A stretch of 64,000 nt of DNA, from positions 1 through 64,000 of the forward strand of contig CANCER010000010.1 of assembly GCA_947375135.1 (NCBI GenBank), written 5' to 3'. This DNA is from Comamonadaceae bacterium (GTDB lineage Bacteria; Pseudomonadota; Gammaproteobacteria; Burkholderiales; Burkholderiaceae_C). Made by a program: the position numbers and the translations under genes. Of this stretch, positions 1-8,101 are shown piece by piece (position 1 is the stretch's first letter; the number at the start of each line of letters is the position of its first letter). Below the pieces are notes generated by a model. The model was not told the origin of the DNA. It saw only the letters and a program-made list of their open reading frames with translations, and ran no database searches.

Positions 1-210
1 GTGACTCAAGCCCTCGAATGGCTTGCCGCACAGGGACTCACCGGACGGATGACTGGCTCAGGCAGTGCGGTGTTTGCGCACTTGTTGCATGCGCTTGATT
101 TGAGATCCGCACCCGGTGCGATGCAAATCAGGCAGTGCAGTAGTTTGGAAGTTCATCCGCTGGTAGGATGGGCAGACAGCGATGGTTTATCGGTTGCTAG
201 CGTTCGCTAG
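1..210 (+). CDS. ispE: 4-diphosphocytidyl-2-C-methyl-D-erythritol kinase, C-terminal part
   Basis: This is the last 69 residues of a gene that begins before the window. The motif MTGSGSAVFA is the glycine-rich ATP-binding loop of GHMP kinases near the C-terminus of IspE, and the ending RQCSSLEVHPLVGWA is typical of betaproteobacterial IspE. The enzyme phosphorylates CDP-methylerythritol in the MEP pathway of isoprenoid synthesis in the cytosol. In many Burkholderiales ispE is followed by tRNA-Gln and prs, exactly as seen here, which supports the call although only a fragment is present. Confidence 0.9.
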   Translation: MTQALEWLAAQGLTGRMTGSGSAVFAHLLHALDLRSAPGAMQIRQCSSLEVHPLVGWADSDGLSVASVR

Positions 211-220
211 GAACCCGTGT

Positions 221-297
221 AGGGGAGTCGCCAAGTTGGTTAAGGCACTGGATTTTGATTCCAGCATGCGAAGGTTCGAATCCTTCTTCCCCTGCCA
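221..297 (+). tRNA. tRNA-Gln (anticodon UUG)
   Basis: A full cloverleaf can be drawn. The acceptor stem AGGGGAG pairs with TTCCCCT (one G-U pair). The D arm is GCC...GGC. The anticodon arm is CTGGA-TTTTGAT-TCCAG, with TTG in the centre of the loop. The T arm contains GGTTCGAATCC. The CCA end is encoded. It lies 10 bases after the ispE stop and just upstream of prs, a common arrangement in beta- and gammaproteobacteria, where the tRNA is often cotranscribed with ispE and prs. Confidence 0.96.
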
Positions 298-375
298 AAT
301 CTGTTGTTGGACGTGCGTCCGCAACAGAATGCGCAAAGTTACGACGTAAACCTACACCTTTTCGCTGGAACCCGA

Positions 376-1353
376 ATGCAGGCACCCACTCCTCCCGATT
401 TCATGGTCTTTACCGGCAATGCCAATCCTGGCATGGCTGCATCGATTGCCGAGCACCTCGGCATCTCTTTGGGGGCTGCTACGGTAGGCCGTTTTTCGGA
501 CGGCGAGGTCACGGTCGAGATCAACCAGAACGTGCGTGCACGCGATGTGTTTGTGGTGCAAAGCACCTGCGCACCGACCAATGAAAATCTGATGGAACTG
601 CTGATCATGGTGGATGCGCTCAAGCGCGCATCGGCCGAACGCATCAGCGCCGTCATCCCCTATTTTGGTTATGCCCGTCAGGACCGCCGCCCACGCTCCA
701 CCCGCGTGCCGATCACGGCCAAGGTGGTGGCCAATATGCTGCAAGCCGTCGGCGTTGCACGCGTCCTGACCATGGACTTGCACGCTGACCAGATCCAGGG
801 CTTTTTTGACATCCCGGTGGACAACATTTATGCGTCCCCCGTACTGCTGGGTGATTTGCGCCAGAAGAATTACGAAGACCTGATCGTGGTCTCGCCCGAT
901 GTAGGTGGTGTGGTACGCGCCCGTGCTCTGGCAAAGCAACTCAACTGCGATCTGGCCATCATCGACAAACGCCGCCCGCGTGCCAATGTGTCCGAAGTGA
1001 TGCATGTGATCGGCGAGATCGACGGCCGCAACTGCGTCATCATGGATGACATGATTGACACTGCCGGCACACTGGTCAAGGCGGCTGAAGTGCTGAAGGC
1101 ACGCGGTGCCAAGAAGGTGTACGCCTATTGCACGCACTCCATTTTTTCGGGCCCTGCCATCGAACGCATTGCCAACGGCAGCGCGCTCGACGAAGTCGTG
1201 GTGACCGACACCATTCCCCTGAGCGCTGCCGCCAAGCAGTGCGCCAAGATTCGCCAACTGACCGTGGCTCCGCTGATCGCAGAAACGATTCAGCGTATTG
1301 CCAAGGGTGAGTCGGTCATGAGTTTGTTCTCGGACCAAGAAAACCTCTTCTAA
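376..1353 (+). CDS. prs: Ribose-phosphate pyrophosphokinase (PRPP synthetase)
   Basis: Prs transfers pyrophosphate from ATP to ribose-5-phosphate, making PRPP for purine, pyrimidine, histidine, tryptophan and NAD synthesis. The product has 325 residues, near the family's usual 310-320. Visible family motifs are [15 protein letters not shown], the ATP-loop region [11 protein letters not shown], the KRRP flexible loop, and the PRPP-binding [12 protein letters not shown]. The reading frame stays open back to 304, but the ATG at 376 gives the usual N-terminus of Comamonadaceae Prs; an ATG at 403 is the alternative. A strong hairpin terminator follows the stop. Confidence 0.96.
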   Translation: MQAPTPPDFMVFTGNANPGMAASIAEHLGISLGAATVGRFSDGEVTVEINQNVRARDVFVVQSTCAPTNENLMELLIMVDALKRASAERISAVIPYFGYARQDRRPRSTRVPITAKVVANMLQAVGVARVLTMDLHADQIQGFFDIPVDNIYASPVLLGDLRQKNYEDLIVVSPDVGGVVRARALAKQLNCDLAIIDKRRPRANVSEVMHVIGEIDGRNCVIMDDMIDTAGTLVKAAEVLKARGAKKVYAYCTHSIFSGPAIERIANGSALDEVVVTDTIPLSAAAKQCAKIRQLTVAPLIAETIQRIAKGESVMSLFSDQENLF

Positions 1354-1371
1354 GGTCCCGAGGCAAAAAGC

Positions 1372-1404
1372 AAACGCCGCTGCATGCTGCAGACGGCGTT
1401 TTTT
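1372..1404 (+). terminator. Rho-independent terminator after prs
   Basis: AAACGCCG at 1372-1379 pairs with CGGCGTTT at 1394-1401. The loop itself contains a small CTGCA/TGCAG palindrome, and the stem runs into a T tract. It sits 19 bases after the prs stop and separates prs from rplY. Confidence 0.85.
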
Positions 1405-1453
1405 GTTAAACCGGAGTCGCACTGGTCGCGGTGGATTCCAACAGGAGTAAGTT

Positions 1454-2113
1454 ATGAAATTTGTCGCTTTTGAGCGCGCTAAGCAGGGCACGGGTGCGAG
1501 CCGCCGTCTCCGCAATTCGGGTCGCACACCTGGTATTGTTTACGGTGGATCTACCGATACCACCCTGATCGAACTCGATCACAACGCCTTGTGGCACACC
1601 ATCAAGAAAGAAGCCTTTCACGCTTCCGTGCTGGACATGGAACTCAACGGCGTCGAGCACAAGGTTCTGTTGCGTGACGTGCAAATGCACCCCTTCAAGC
1701 AACTGATTCTGCACATCGACTTTCAGCGCGTGGACGCCACCACCAAGCTGCACATGAAGGTGCCATTGCATTTCTTCGGCGACGAACTGTCTCCCGCTGT
1801 CAAGACCGACGGTTGCATTGCCAACCACGTGCTGACCGAAATCGAAGTGCTGTGCCTGCCTACCGATCTGCCCGAGTTCATCAAGGTGGACCTGAGCGGA
1901 CTGAAGAAGGGTCGCTCACTGCACGTGACCGACATTGTTCTGCCCAAGGGTGTGACCGCTGCCAAGCACGGCAGCACCAACCCTGTGGTGGTCTCCGTGG
2001 TGATGATCGCCGGCGCTGTGGCCGAAGCGCCTGCTGCTGAGGCTGCCGCACCCGCCAAGGGTGGCAAGGCCGCTGCCAAGGCACCTGCTGCCAAGCCCGC
2101 TGCCAAGAAGTAA
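1454..2113 (+). CDS. rplY: 50S ribosomal protein L25 (general stress protein Ctc type)
   Basis: This is the long form of L25, which binds 5S rRNA in the large ribosomal subunit. The N-terminal L25 domain (about residues 1-95, [20 protein letters not shown] onwards) is followed by the TL5/Ctc beta domain (about 100-185) and an alanine/lysine/proline-rich tail, for 219 residues in total. An AGGAG ribosome-binding site lies just ahead of the ATG. The order prs-rplY-pth is a conserved neighbourhood. A GC-rich hairpin terminator follows. Confidence 0.95.
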   Translation: MKFVAFERAKQGTGASRRLRNSGRTPGIVYGGSTDTTLIELDHNALWHTIKKEAFHASVLDMELNGVEHKVLLRDVQMHPFKQLILHIDFQRVDATTKLHMKVPLHFFGDELSPAVKTDGCIANHVLTEIEVLCLPTDLPEFIKVDLSGLKKGRSLHVTDIVLPKGVTAAKHGSTNPVVVSVVMIAGAVAEAPAAEAAAPAKGGKAAAKAPAAKPAAKK

Positions 2114-2127
2114 TTTACTTTTTGCTT

Positions 2128-2157
2128 GAAAAAAGGCCCACCTCGGTGGGCCTTTTT
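2128..2157 (+). terminator. Rho-independent terminator after rplY
   Basis: GGCCCACC at 2135-2142 pairs with GGTGGGCC at 2145-2152. The stem is preceded by an A run and followed by five Ts, so it could terminate in both directions, but the only convergent-free reading is for rplY. Confidence 0.88.
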
Positions 2158-2214
2158 CGTGGGCCCTGCACATTGCTGGATTGGGCCCCATTTGATTTCA
2201 TCTACCATTCCCCC

Positions 2215-2871
2215 ATGATCAAACTGTTTGTCGGCCTGGGCAATCCCGGCCCGGAATACGAAGCCACGCGGCACAACGCCGGCGCGTGGTGGATAGACGC
2301 CCTGGCGCGCGAACTCAAGGTGCAGTTGGTGATGGATCGCAGCTACCACGGCTTTGTAGCGCGCACCTCGGTTGCCGGGCAAACGGTCTGGCTACTGCAA
2401 CCACAGACTTATATGAACCTGTCGGGCAAGTCGGTTGCAGCGCTCGCGCGCTTCTTCAAAATTCTGCCCGACGAAATTCTGGTGGCCCACGACGAGATGG
2501 ACGTGGTGCCCGGTGAAGCCAAGCTCAAACTCGGCGGCAGCCACGCCGGCCACAACGGCCTGCGCGATATCCATGCCCAGTTGGGCACTGATGCTTACTG
2601 GCGTTTGCGCCTGGGCGTGGGCCATCCTGGCATCAAGTCGGAAGTGGTCAGCTGGGTGCTGAAAAAACCCTCGTCCGACCACCGCATTGCCATCGAGCAG
2701 GCCATAGACCGTTCCATCAAGGCGGTGCCCCATCTGCTGGCAGGGGAGATGGACAAGGCCACCATGCTGATTCATACCAGCAAGCCGCCGCGCCCCAAGC
2801 CGCCCAAACCCGCCGCCAGCGAATTGGCCGCGCCTGTTGCGCCGCCAGCAGCCGAGGAAAGTGCCACCTAA
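2215..2871 (+). CDS. pth: Peptidyl-tRNA hydrolase
   Basis: Pth releases tRNA from prematurely dropped peptidyl-tRNA by cleaving the ester bond. The start [12 protein letters not shown] is the classical N-terminus. Asn10, the catalytic His20 (in RHNAG) and Asp93 (in AHDEMD) fall at the same positions as in E. coli Pth, and Asn68 in the YMNLSG motif is also present. The product is 218 residues, slightly longer than usual because of a C-terminal proline/alanine-rich tail (about residues 190-218). The frame is open further upstream to 2122, but that part overlaps the rplY terminator. Confidence 0.95.
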   Translation: MIKLFVGLGNPGPEYEATRHNAGAWWIDALARELKVQLVMDRSYHGFVARTSVAGQTVWLLQPQTYMNLSGKSVAALARFFKILPDEILVAHDEMDVVPGEAKLKLGGSHAGHNGLRDIHAQLGTDAYWRLRLGVGHPGIKSEVVSWVLKKPSSDHRIAIEQAIDRSIKAVPHLLAGEMDKATMLIHTSKPPRPKPPKPAASELAAPVAPPAAEESAT

Positions 2872-2908
2872 ACAGCGTTCCCCCAACCCACCTGAAGGAG
2901 AAAAGACC

Positions 2909-3358
2909 ATGAAGAGTTTTAAAACCCTGATCCCCGCCTGCCTGGTGTTGCTGGCCGCCTGCACCGGCGCTGCCGCACAGCAGGTTTACCGTTGCGGCAA
3001 CAGCTACAGCCAGACGCCCTGTGCCGGCGCAGTCCCGGTGCAAACCGATGACCCGCGCACGGCGGAACAACGGGCTGCTGCCCAACAGTCGCAGAGTGCA
3101 GCCAAGGCCCTGGCCAGGGACATGGAAGCCACACGCCGCAAGGACGCGGCACAAGCCATGGCAGCGGACAAGCTGGCGCTGGCCAGAGCAGTGGCCGCGC
3201 AAAAAAAGGCGGAAGACAAAAAGCCCACTCCGGCAAAAGCCAAGAAAAAAGCCGGCGGCACCAGAACGGTAAAGGTCAAAGAGCCCGAGTTCTTTACTGC
3301 CACCGACGGTGCGGCCAACAGCAAGAAGAAAACAAGCAAAAAAGCAGCCAAGTCCTGA
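2909..3358 (+). CDS. Secreted lysine/alanine-rich protein with a DUF4124-like N-terminus
   Basis: This 149-residue protein of unknown function starts with a signal peptide (residues 1-23, ending AAA-QQ). The mature start QVYRCGNSYSQTPC resembles the short Cys-containing DUF4124 segment found in many exported betaproteobacterial proteins. The rest is charged, rich in Ala, Lys and Gln, and probably helical (about residues 45-110). The last 40 residues are very lysine-rich. The start is fixed by GAAGGAG shortly upstream of the ATG and by the signal peptide. It follows pth by 37 bases. Confidence 0.7.
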   Translation: MKSFKTLIPACLVLLAACTGAAAQQVYRCGNSYSQTPCAGAVPVQTDDPRTAEQRAAAQQSQSAAKALARDMEATRRKDAAQAMAADKLALARAVAAQKKAEDKKPTPAKAKKKAGGTRTVKVKEPEFFTATDGAANSKKKTSKKAAKS

Positions 3359-3407
3359 GGCACAAGCCAGAGCACAGCGGACAATGCGCGGGCCCGCTGC
3401 CGTCTAA

Positions 3408-3701
<294 letters not shown>

Positions 3702-3758
3702 TTATCGCAAGCTCGCAGATAATCCAGACCGTCCTCCCACCAATCACCTACCAAATAC

Positions 3759-5183
3759 ATGAGCACCGCCACCGAGCAGTCCCTACCGCTGCATGAATGG
3801 AGCGCAACGGCGCTGGCGGATGCCTACCGGTGCCGCGCCCTGTCTCCGGTGGAGGTAACGCAGGCCGTGCTGGAGCACATCGCGCAATGGGAGCCCCATC
3901 TGCAGGCCAGCTACCTGCTGCGCCCCGAGGCCGCCCTGGCAAGTGCCCGCGCCTCCGAATTGCGCTGGTTGCAAAAAGCGCCCTTGAGCCCGCTGGACGG
4001 CGTGCCCCTGACCCTCAAGGACAACATCGCCACCCGGGGCGACTGCATGCCCCTGGGCACCCGCGCCACCGACAGTGCGCCAGCGACAGCAGACTCGCCC
4101 CCGGCCGCGCGCCTGCGCGAAGCCGGGGCCGTACTGGTGTGCAAGACCACCATGCCCGACTACGGCATGCTGTCCTCCGGCGTGTCGAGCTTCCACCCGC
4201 TGGCGCGCAACCCCTGGGACGTGAGCAAAACGCCGGGCGGCTCCAGCGCCGGGGCGGCAGCCGCTGCGGCGGCCGGCTATGGCCCGCTGCATGTGGGCAC
4301 GGACATTGGTGGCTCGCTGCGCCTGCCGGCCGGCTGGTGCGGCATCTTCAGCCTCAAGCCCAGCCTGGGCCGCATACCGATTGACCCGCCCTACACCGGT
4401 CGCGCCGCCGGCCCCATGACGCGCACCGTGGGCGACGCCGCCCTGATGATGCAGGCCCTGAGCTGGCCCGATGCGCGCGACAGCATGAGCCTGCCCTTTG
4501 CCGCCATTGACTGGAACAACTGGGAAACACCCCTGGCCCTGCTCGAGGGCGTGCGCATCGGCCTGCTGCTGGACGCCGGCTGCGGCCTGCCGGTAGACCC
4601 CGAGGTGCAACTCGCCGTGCAAGCTGCCGCTCTGCTGCTGGAAAGCGCCGGTGCCATCATCACCCCCATGCAACCGTTTTTGACGCGCCAGATGCTCGAC
4701 GGCATGGACCACAGCTGGCGCATGCGTTCGCACCTGGACCTGGCTGCGTTGAGCGAAGAACGCCGCGCCAGCATGTTGCCCTACATCCGCGCCTGGGCCG
4801 ACAGCGCCGCCGGCATGTCGGGTGCCGCCATGTTTGCCGCCACCAGCCAGTTCCACGCCACCCGTGTAGCCACCGTGAAAGCCTGCAACGCGTTTGACTA
4901 TGTGATCTCGCCCACTGCGCCCGTGGTCGCCTTTGCTGCGGAACTGCACTCACCCACCAATGACCCCTTGCGTCCGCTGGAGCACATCGCATTCACCGTG
5001 CCCTTCAACATGTCGGAGCAACCGGCAGCCAGCATCAACTGCGGTTTTACGCAAAGCGGCCTGCCCATAGGCCTGCAGATTGCGGGACAGCGTTTTGATG
5101 ATTTGGGCGTGCTGCAGCTCAGCCGCGCGTTTGAAATGCTGCGCGGAACCCAACGCCCCTGGCCGCAACCGCCTAACTCTTGA
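3759..5183 (+). CDS. Amidase-signature family amidohydrolase
   Basis: This 474-residue enzyme of the amidase signature family hydrolyses an amide whose identity cannot be told from sequence. The Ser-cisSer-Lys triad is visible: Lys87 (LTLKDN), Ser162 (PGGSSAG) and Ser186 (GTDIGGSLR). The 24-residue Ser-Ser and 75-residue Lys-Ser spacings are those of GatA. It lacks GatB/GatC neighbours, so it is more likely a catabolic or accessory amidase than tRNA-Gln amidotransferase. The start follows closely on a putative promoter region shared with the divergent ferredoxin gene. Its end overlaps the convergent coaD by 11 bases. Confidence 0.88.
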   Translation: MSTATEQSLPLHEWSATALADAYRCRALSPVEVTQAVLEHIAQWEPHLQASYLLRPEAALASARASELRWLQKAPLSPLDGVPLTLKDNIATRGDCMPLGTRATDSAPATADSPPAARLREAGAVLVCKTTMPDYGMLSSGVSSFHPLARNPWDVSKTPGGSSAGAAAAAAAGYGPLHVGTDIGGSLRLPAGWCGIFSLKPSLGRIPIDPPYTGRAAGPMTRTVGDAALMMQALSWPDARDSMSLPFAAIDWNNWETPLALLEGVRIGLLLDAGCGLPVDPEVQLAVQAAALLLESAGAIITPMQPFLTRQMLDGMDHSWRMRSHLDLAALSEERRASMLPYIRAWADSAAGMSGAAMFAATSQFHATRVATVKACNAFDYVISPTAPVVAFAAELHSPTNDPLRPLEHIAFTVPFNMSEQPAASINCGFTQSGLPIGLQIAGQRFDDLGVLQLSRAFEMLRGTQRPWPQPPNS

Positions 5184-5667
5184 GCGCGAGTTTGGCCGTC
5201 AGGCGGTCAAACACCTGTGGCGCCACAAACTGCCGCACGTCGCCCTTGAGCGTGGCAATCTCGCGCACCAGCGTGCTGCTGATGTACTGGTAGCGCGCAT
5301 CCGGCGTCAGAAACAGCGTATCCACGTCCGGCGCCAGCGCCCGGTTCATGCCGGCGAGTTGCGCCTCGTAATCAAAGTCGGTCACCGAGCGCACGCCGCG
5401 CACCATCACGCCGGCGCCGTGCCCCACCGCAAAATCCCGCACCAGTCCGGTGAAGGGTTCCACACGCACGTTCGCAACGGATGCAAACACCGCGCGCACC
5501 GTCTCCAGGCGCTCGTCCAGGGTGAACATCGTCTTCTTGTGGTGCGCCGCAGCCACCGCCACGATCACGGTGGCGAACAAGTCGGCGCTGCGGCGTATCA
5601 GGTCCTGGTGGCCCAGCGTGATCGGATCAAACGTGCCGGGAAAAACTGCAATCACTGCCTGGGCCAT
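5173..5667 (-). CDS. coaD: Phosphopantetheine adenylyltransferase
   Basis: CoaD makes dephospho-CoA from 4'-phosphopantetheine and ATP, the fourth step of CoA synthesis. The product is 164 residues, the usual length. The nucleotidyltransferase motifs are GTFDP (11-15), TLGH (17-20) and the C-terminal ISSTLVR. It lies 30 bases downstream of rsmD on the same strand; rsmD-coaD is a widely conserved pair. It converges with the amidase gene. Confidence 0.96.
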   Translation of the reverse strand: MAQAVIAVFPGTFDPITLGHQDLIRRSADLFATVIVAVAAAHHKKTMFTLDERLETVRAVFASVANVRVEPFTGLVRDFAVGHGAGVMVRGVRSVTDFDYEAQLAGMNRALAPDVDTLFLTPDARYQYISSTLVREIATLKGDVRQFVAPQVFDRLTAKLALKS

Positions 5668-5697
5668 GGTGGCTCTCCACAGAAATAAGAAAGGGAC

Positions 5698-6321
5698 TCA
5701 GGCCAGGCGCAGCAGATGCGCGTGCACCGCACCGGCCTTGAGGTATTTGTGTATCACCAGCCCCATGGGCGTGAGCAGTTCATCGGTCCACTTCGTGGGC
5801 GACTCCAGATAAATCCAACCCGTGGGCGCAATGGCCTTGGCGCAGGCATTGAGCGCGGGCTCGAGCAGCGGCGCATCAAACGGCGGGTCCAGAAAAATCA
5901 GATCGCAACTGGCGGGTGCGGCCTGGCGGATAGAGACCACGCCGTCGCCCCGCTGCAACTGCACCGCAGTGGCGGCCAGCTGGTCCTTGGTCTTTTGCAA
6001 CTGGGCAACTAGCGCGGAGTCGGACTCCACCAGCACCACATTGCCGGCGCCGCGCGAAGCGGCCTCAAAACCCAGCACGCCGGTGCCGGCAAAGGCGTCT
6101 ATGCAGCGCCAGCCGGTCAGGTCCTGGCCCAGCCAGTTGAACAGCGTCTCGCGCACGCGGTAGGGCGTGGGGCGCAGGCCGGGTTTGTCGGACACCTTGA
6201 GTTTGGTGCGCTTCCACAAGCCGCCAATGATGCGGACTTCGTGGGTTTGCGCGGCACGCGGCTTGAACACGCGTTTGGGTTTGCTGGAGGGGGATGCTTT
6301 TTTGGTGGCTTTGGTGCTCAT
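5698..6321 (-). CDS. rsmD: 16S rRNA (guanine966-N2)-methyltransferase
   Basis: RsmD methylates G966 of 16S rRNA using S-adenosylmethionine. The 207-residue product has a lysine-rich N-terminal extension (about residues 1-25), then RIIGG, RPTPYRVRETLFNWL, the SAM-binding loop DAFAGTGVLGFEAASRGA (75-92) and the catalytic DPPF motif (145-148). It is followed by coaD. Upstream is the AT-rich spacer before the fimbrial operon. Confidence 0.94.
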   Translation of the reverse strand: MSTKATKKASPSSKPKRVFKPRAAQTHEVRIIGGLWKRTKLKVSDKPGLRPTPYRVRETLFNWLGQDLTGWRCIDAFAGTGVLGFEAASRGAGNVVLVESDSALVAQLQKTKDQLAATAVQLQRGDGVVSIRQAAPASCDLIFLDPPFDAPLLEPALNACAKAIAPTGWIYLESPTKWTDELLTPMGLVIHKYLKAGAVHAHLLRLA

Positions 6322-6809
6322 GGGGATAGCTTAAAGGCTTTTCACCAGTTGCCGACCCGCCCGTTCCGCACACAGCCGCCAGGTGCGCGCCTCGGCTGAA
6401 AGAAAGAAGCCCGCACAAACCACCTCAACCGGATATCTCAAAACAAGAAAAATTTATTTAAAAAATTGAGAATTATCAAGACTAAATATATTAAAAACAG
6501 TTACCAGATACTAATCATATTAGTAGCATCAAAAAAATTCAGAATCAACGTGAATTTTGCGAATTATCAACAACATCATAGCTTAACAAAATGAAACTTG
6601 CGCAATAACGGGTTGGGTGATATTTTTCTTATAAATCGAATTTTTCAAATTTTTAAATGCGCTTAAATATAAAAATATGGCAGACACCATATAGAAAAAA
6701 TAACACCATAACAACATACTTCATACGCACGCTGGCCAAACAGCAGAAATGCCGGAGATCAGATGCAAAAGGTATTTTATTTAATCAACTTTAGTATTAG
6801 GAGTATTTC
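6322..6809. promoter_or_regulatory. Long AT-rich spacer and probable control region of the fimbrial operon
   Basis: There is no gene in these 488 bases. From about 6430 to 6800 the sequence is strikingly AT-rich compared with the GC-rich surroundings, with many A and T runs. An inverted repeat, ATATGG at 6675-6680 and CCATAT at 6687-6692, could be a regulator site. An AGGAG ribosome-binding site lies at 6799-6803, seven bases before the first fimbrial ATG. Such DNA is typical of a curved or silencer-bound promoter (H-NS/MvaT-like proteins), but that role is inferred only from composition. Confidence 0.6.
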
Positions 6810-7301
6810 ATGAGTATTCTAAAAAAGACAGCCTTGGCCGCGGCTTGTGTCGGCACCTTGTTGTTTGCAGGTGCTGCCTCTGCCGCCGGCATGGGTAGCC
6901 TGCAGATCAAAGGCACCGTGGCGGGCACTTGCGAGTTTCACACGCCAACCACTGCGTATGTCATGGACTTCGGCCCATTGGACACAAGCGCCACCTCGCC
7001 TGCGACTGCCGTCGCTGATTTGGCTTACCACTGCACGACCGGCACGCCTGCGGCACGTCTCTTTATCGACGGTGTTATCGGTGGCAACCCCAGCGGTAAC
7101 TCGGGTGAGACCCTCAACATGAACTCCGGCGCCAACCGCATTCCCGTGACGCTGACTTGGACCGTGCCGACAACTCCCGGTACGGGCTTTGCTACAGCGC
7201 CGCTGCATATGAATGTGAACGGTAGCATTTCTGTGGCGAACCTCAATGCAGCAGTAGCCGGCACCTACACGGCGACCTACCCCATGCTCATCCTGCCGTA
7301 A
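6810..7301 (+). CDS. Spore coat U / Csu-type major fimbrial subunit
   Basis: This 163-residue exported structural subunit probably forms the pilus fibre. It has a signal peptide (1-25, cleaved after AASA) and then a beta-rich spore-coat-U (SCPU) domain. That domain includes LQIKGTVAGTCEF near its start, a second Cys in YHCTTGTP, and the typical pilin ending GTYTATYPMLILP. The two cysteines probably form the disulphide of this fold. It is the first gene of a subunit-chaperone-usher-subunit operon, with the chaperone starting 7 bases after its stop. Position and abundance-type signal (strong RBS) suggest the major subunit. Confidence 0.85.
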   Translation: MSILKKTALAAACVGTLLFAGAASAAGMGSLQIKGTVAGTCEFHTPTTAYVMDFGPLDTSATSPATAVADLAYHCTTGTPAARLFIDGVIGGNPSGNSGETLNMNSGANRIPVTLTWTVPTTPGTGFATAPLHMNVNGSISVANLNAAVAGTYTATYPMLILP

Positions 7302-7308
7302 GTAGCAA

Positions 7309-8082
7309 ATGCAGTGCCAAAACATTCACTGGTTGAAGGCACTCGTCAAGGCGGCCCCTTTGGGGCTTGCCTTGATGTGGTGGTCTGTCATGCAACCGTT
7401 GCCTGCGCGGGCGGCGAGTTTTTCGGTCTATCCCACCAGAATGGAATTTGAAGCGGGCACCCGTGCGTCGGTTATTGGAATCAATAACAGGGACGAGCGC
7501 CCCATCCGTTTTCAAATGACCTTGGTTGAGTGGACACAAAACGCCAAGGGTGAAGATATCTATACACCAAGCAACGATCTGATTTACTTCCCCCGGCAGT
7601 TAACGGTAAAGCCCGGTGATCGGGCCATTGTTCGGCTTGGTCCCAAAAACATACCCACTGGCACCGAGAAAGCGTACCGCTTAAAGGTGGAGGAATTGGC
7701 TGAACCCATGCCGGAGAATCCGGGCTCCACCCTGGGCCTGACCGTTACCTTCGCAGTACCCGTTTTTGTGGGTAAGCCTGACGGGAAGCCGGCAGCGTCC
7801 ATCGCCGGGTTGGGAATGCAAAGCGGCAAGCTGGCTGCCACCGTACACAACACGGGCAATTCGCAATTCCGGATTAATTCCTTGGAGGTGACAGGTGCCA
7901 ATGGCTATACCCAGAACATGGGCGGCTGGTATTTGCTGTCTGGCGCAAGCCGGCAATACACCCTGGACATTCCGCCTGATGTGTGTCGCGCACAAAAGCG
8001 CCTCAGCCTGCACGTCAAAGTGGGCGAGGAGAGCTTCTCATCCGATTTGGACATAGACCCGTCCATGTGTGGCAGCACATGA
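7309..8082 (+). CDS. Periplasmic fimbrial chaperone (PapD-like, Csu/archaic type)
   Basis: This 257-residue periplasmic chaperone should cap subunits and deliver them to the usher. The signal peptide ends ARA-AS near residue 36. The PapD N-terminal domain follows, with FSVYPTRMEFEAG, then YFPRQLTVKPGDRAIVRLG and the conserved region AYRLKVEELAEP. The C-terminal Ig-like domain covers about residues 155-257. It lies between the first subunit and the usher, with 19 bases to the usher ATG that I prefer; a GTG start at 8069 would overlap it. Confidence 0.88.
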   Translation: MQCQNIHWLKALVKAAPLGLALMWWSVMQPLPARAASFSVYPTRMEFEAGTRASVIGINNRDERPIRFQMTLVEWTQNAKGEDIYTPSNDLIYFPRQLTVKPGDRAIVRLGPKNIPTGTEKAYRLKVEELAEPMPENPGSTLGLTVTFAVPVFVGKPDGKPAASIAGLGMQSGKLAATVHNTGNSQFRINSLEVTGANGYTQNMGGWYLLSGASRQYTLDIPPDVCRAQKRLSLHVKVGEESFSSDLDIDPSMCGST

Positions 8083-8101
8083 CATAGAAAGCACTCTTCC
8101 C

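Noticed and set aside
3759-5183. GatA subunit of Glu-tRNA-Gln amidotransferase, given the amidase triad
   Set aside because: No gatB or gatC beside it, and the sequence outside the triad lacks GatA-specific features that I would expect.
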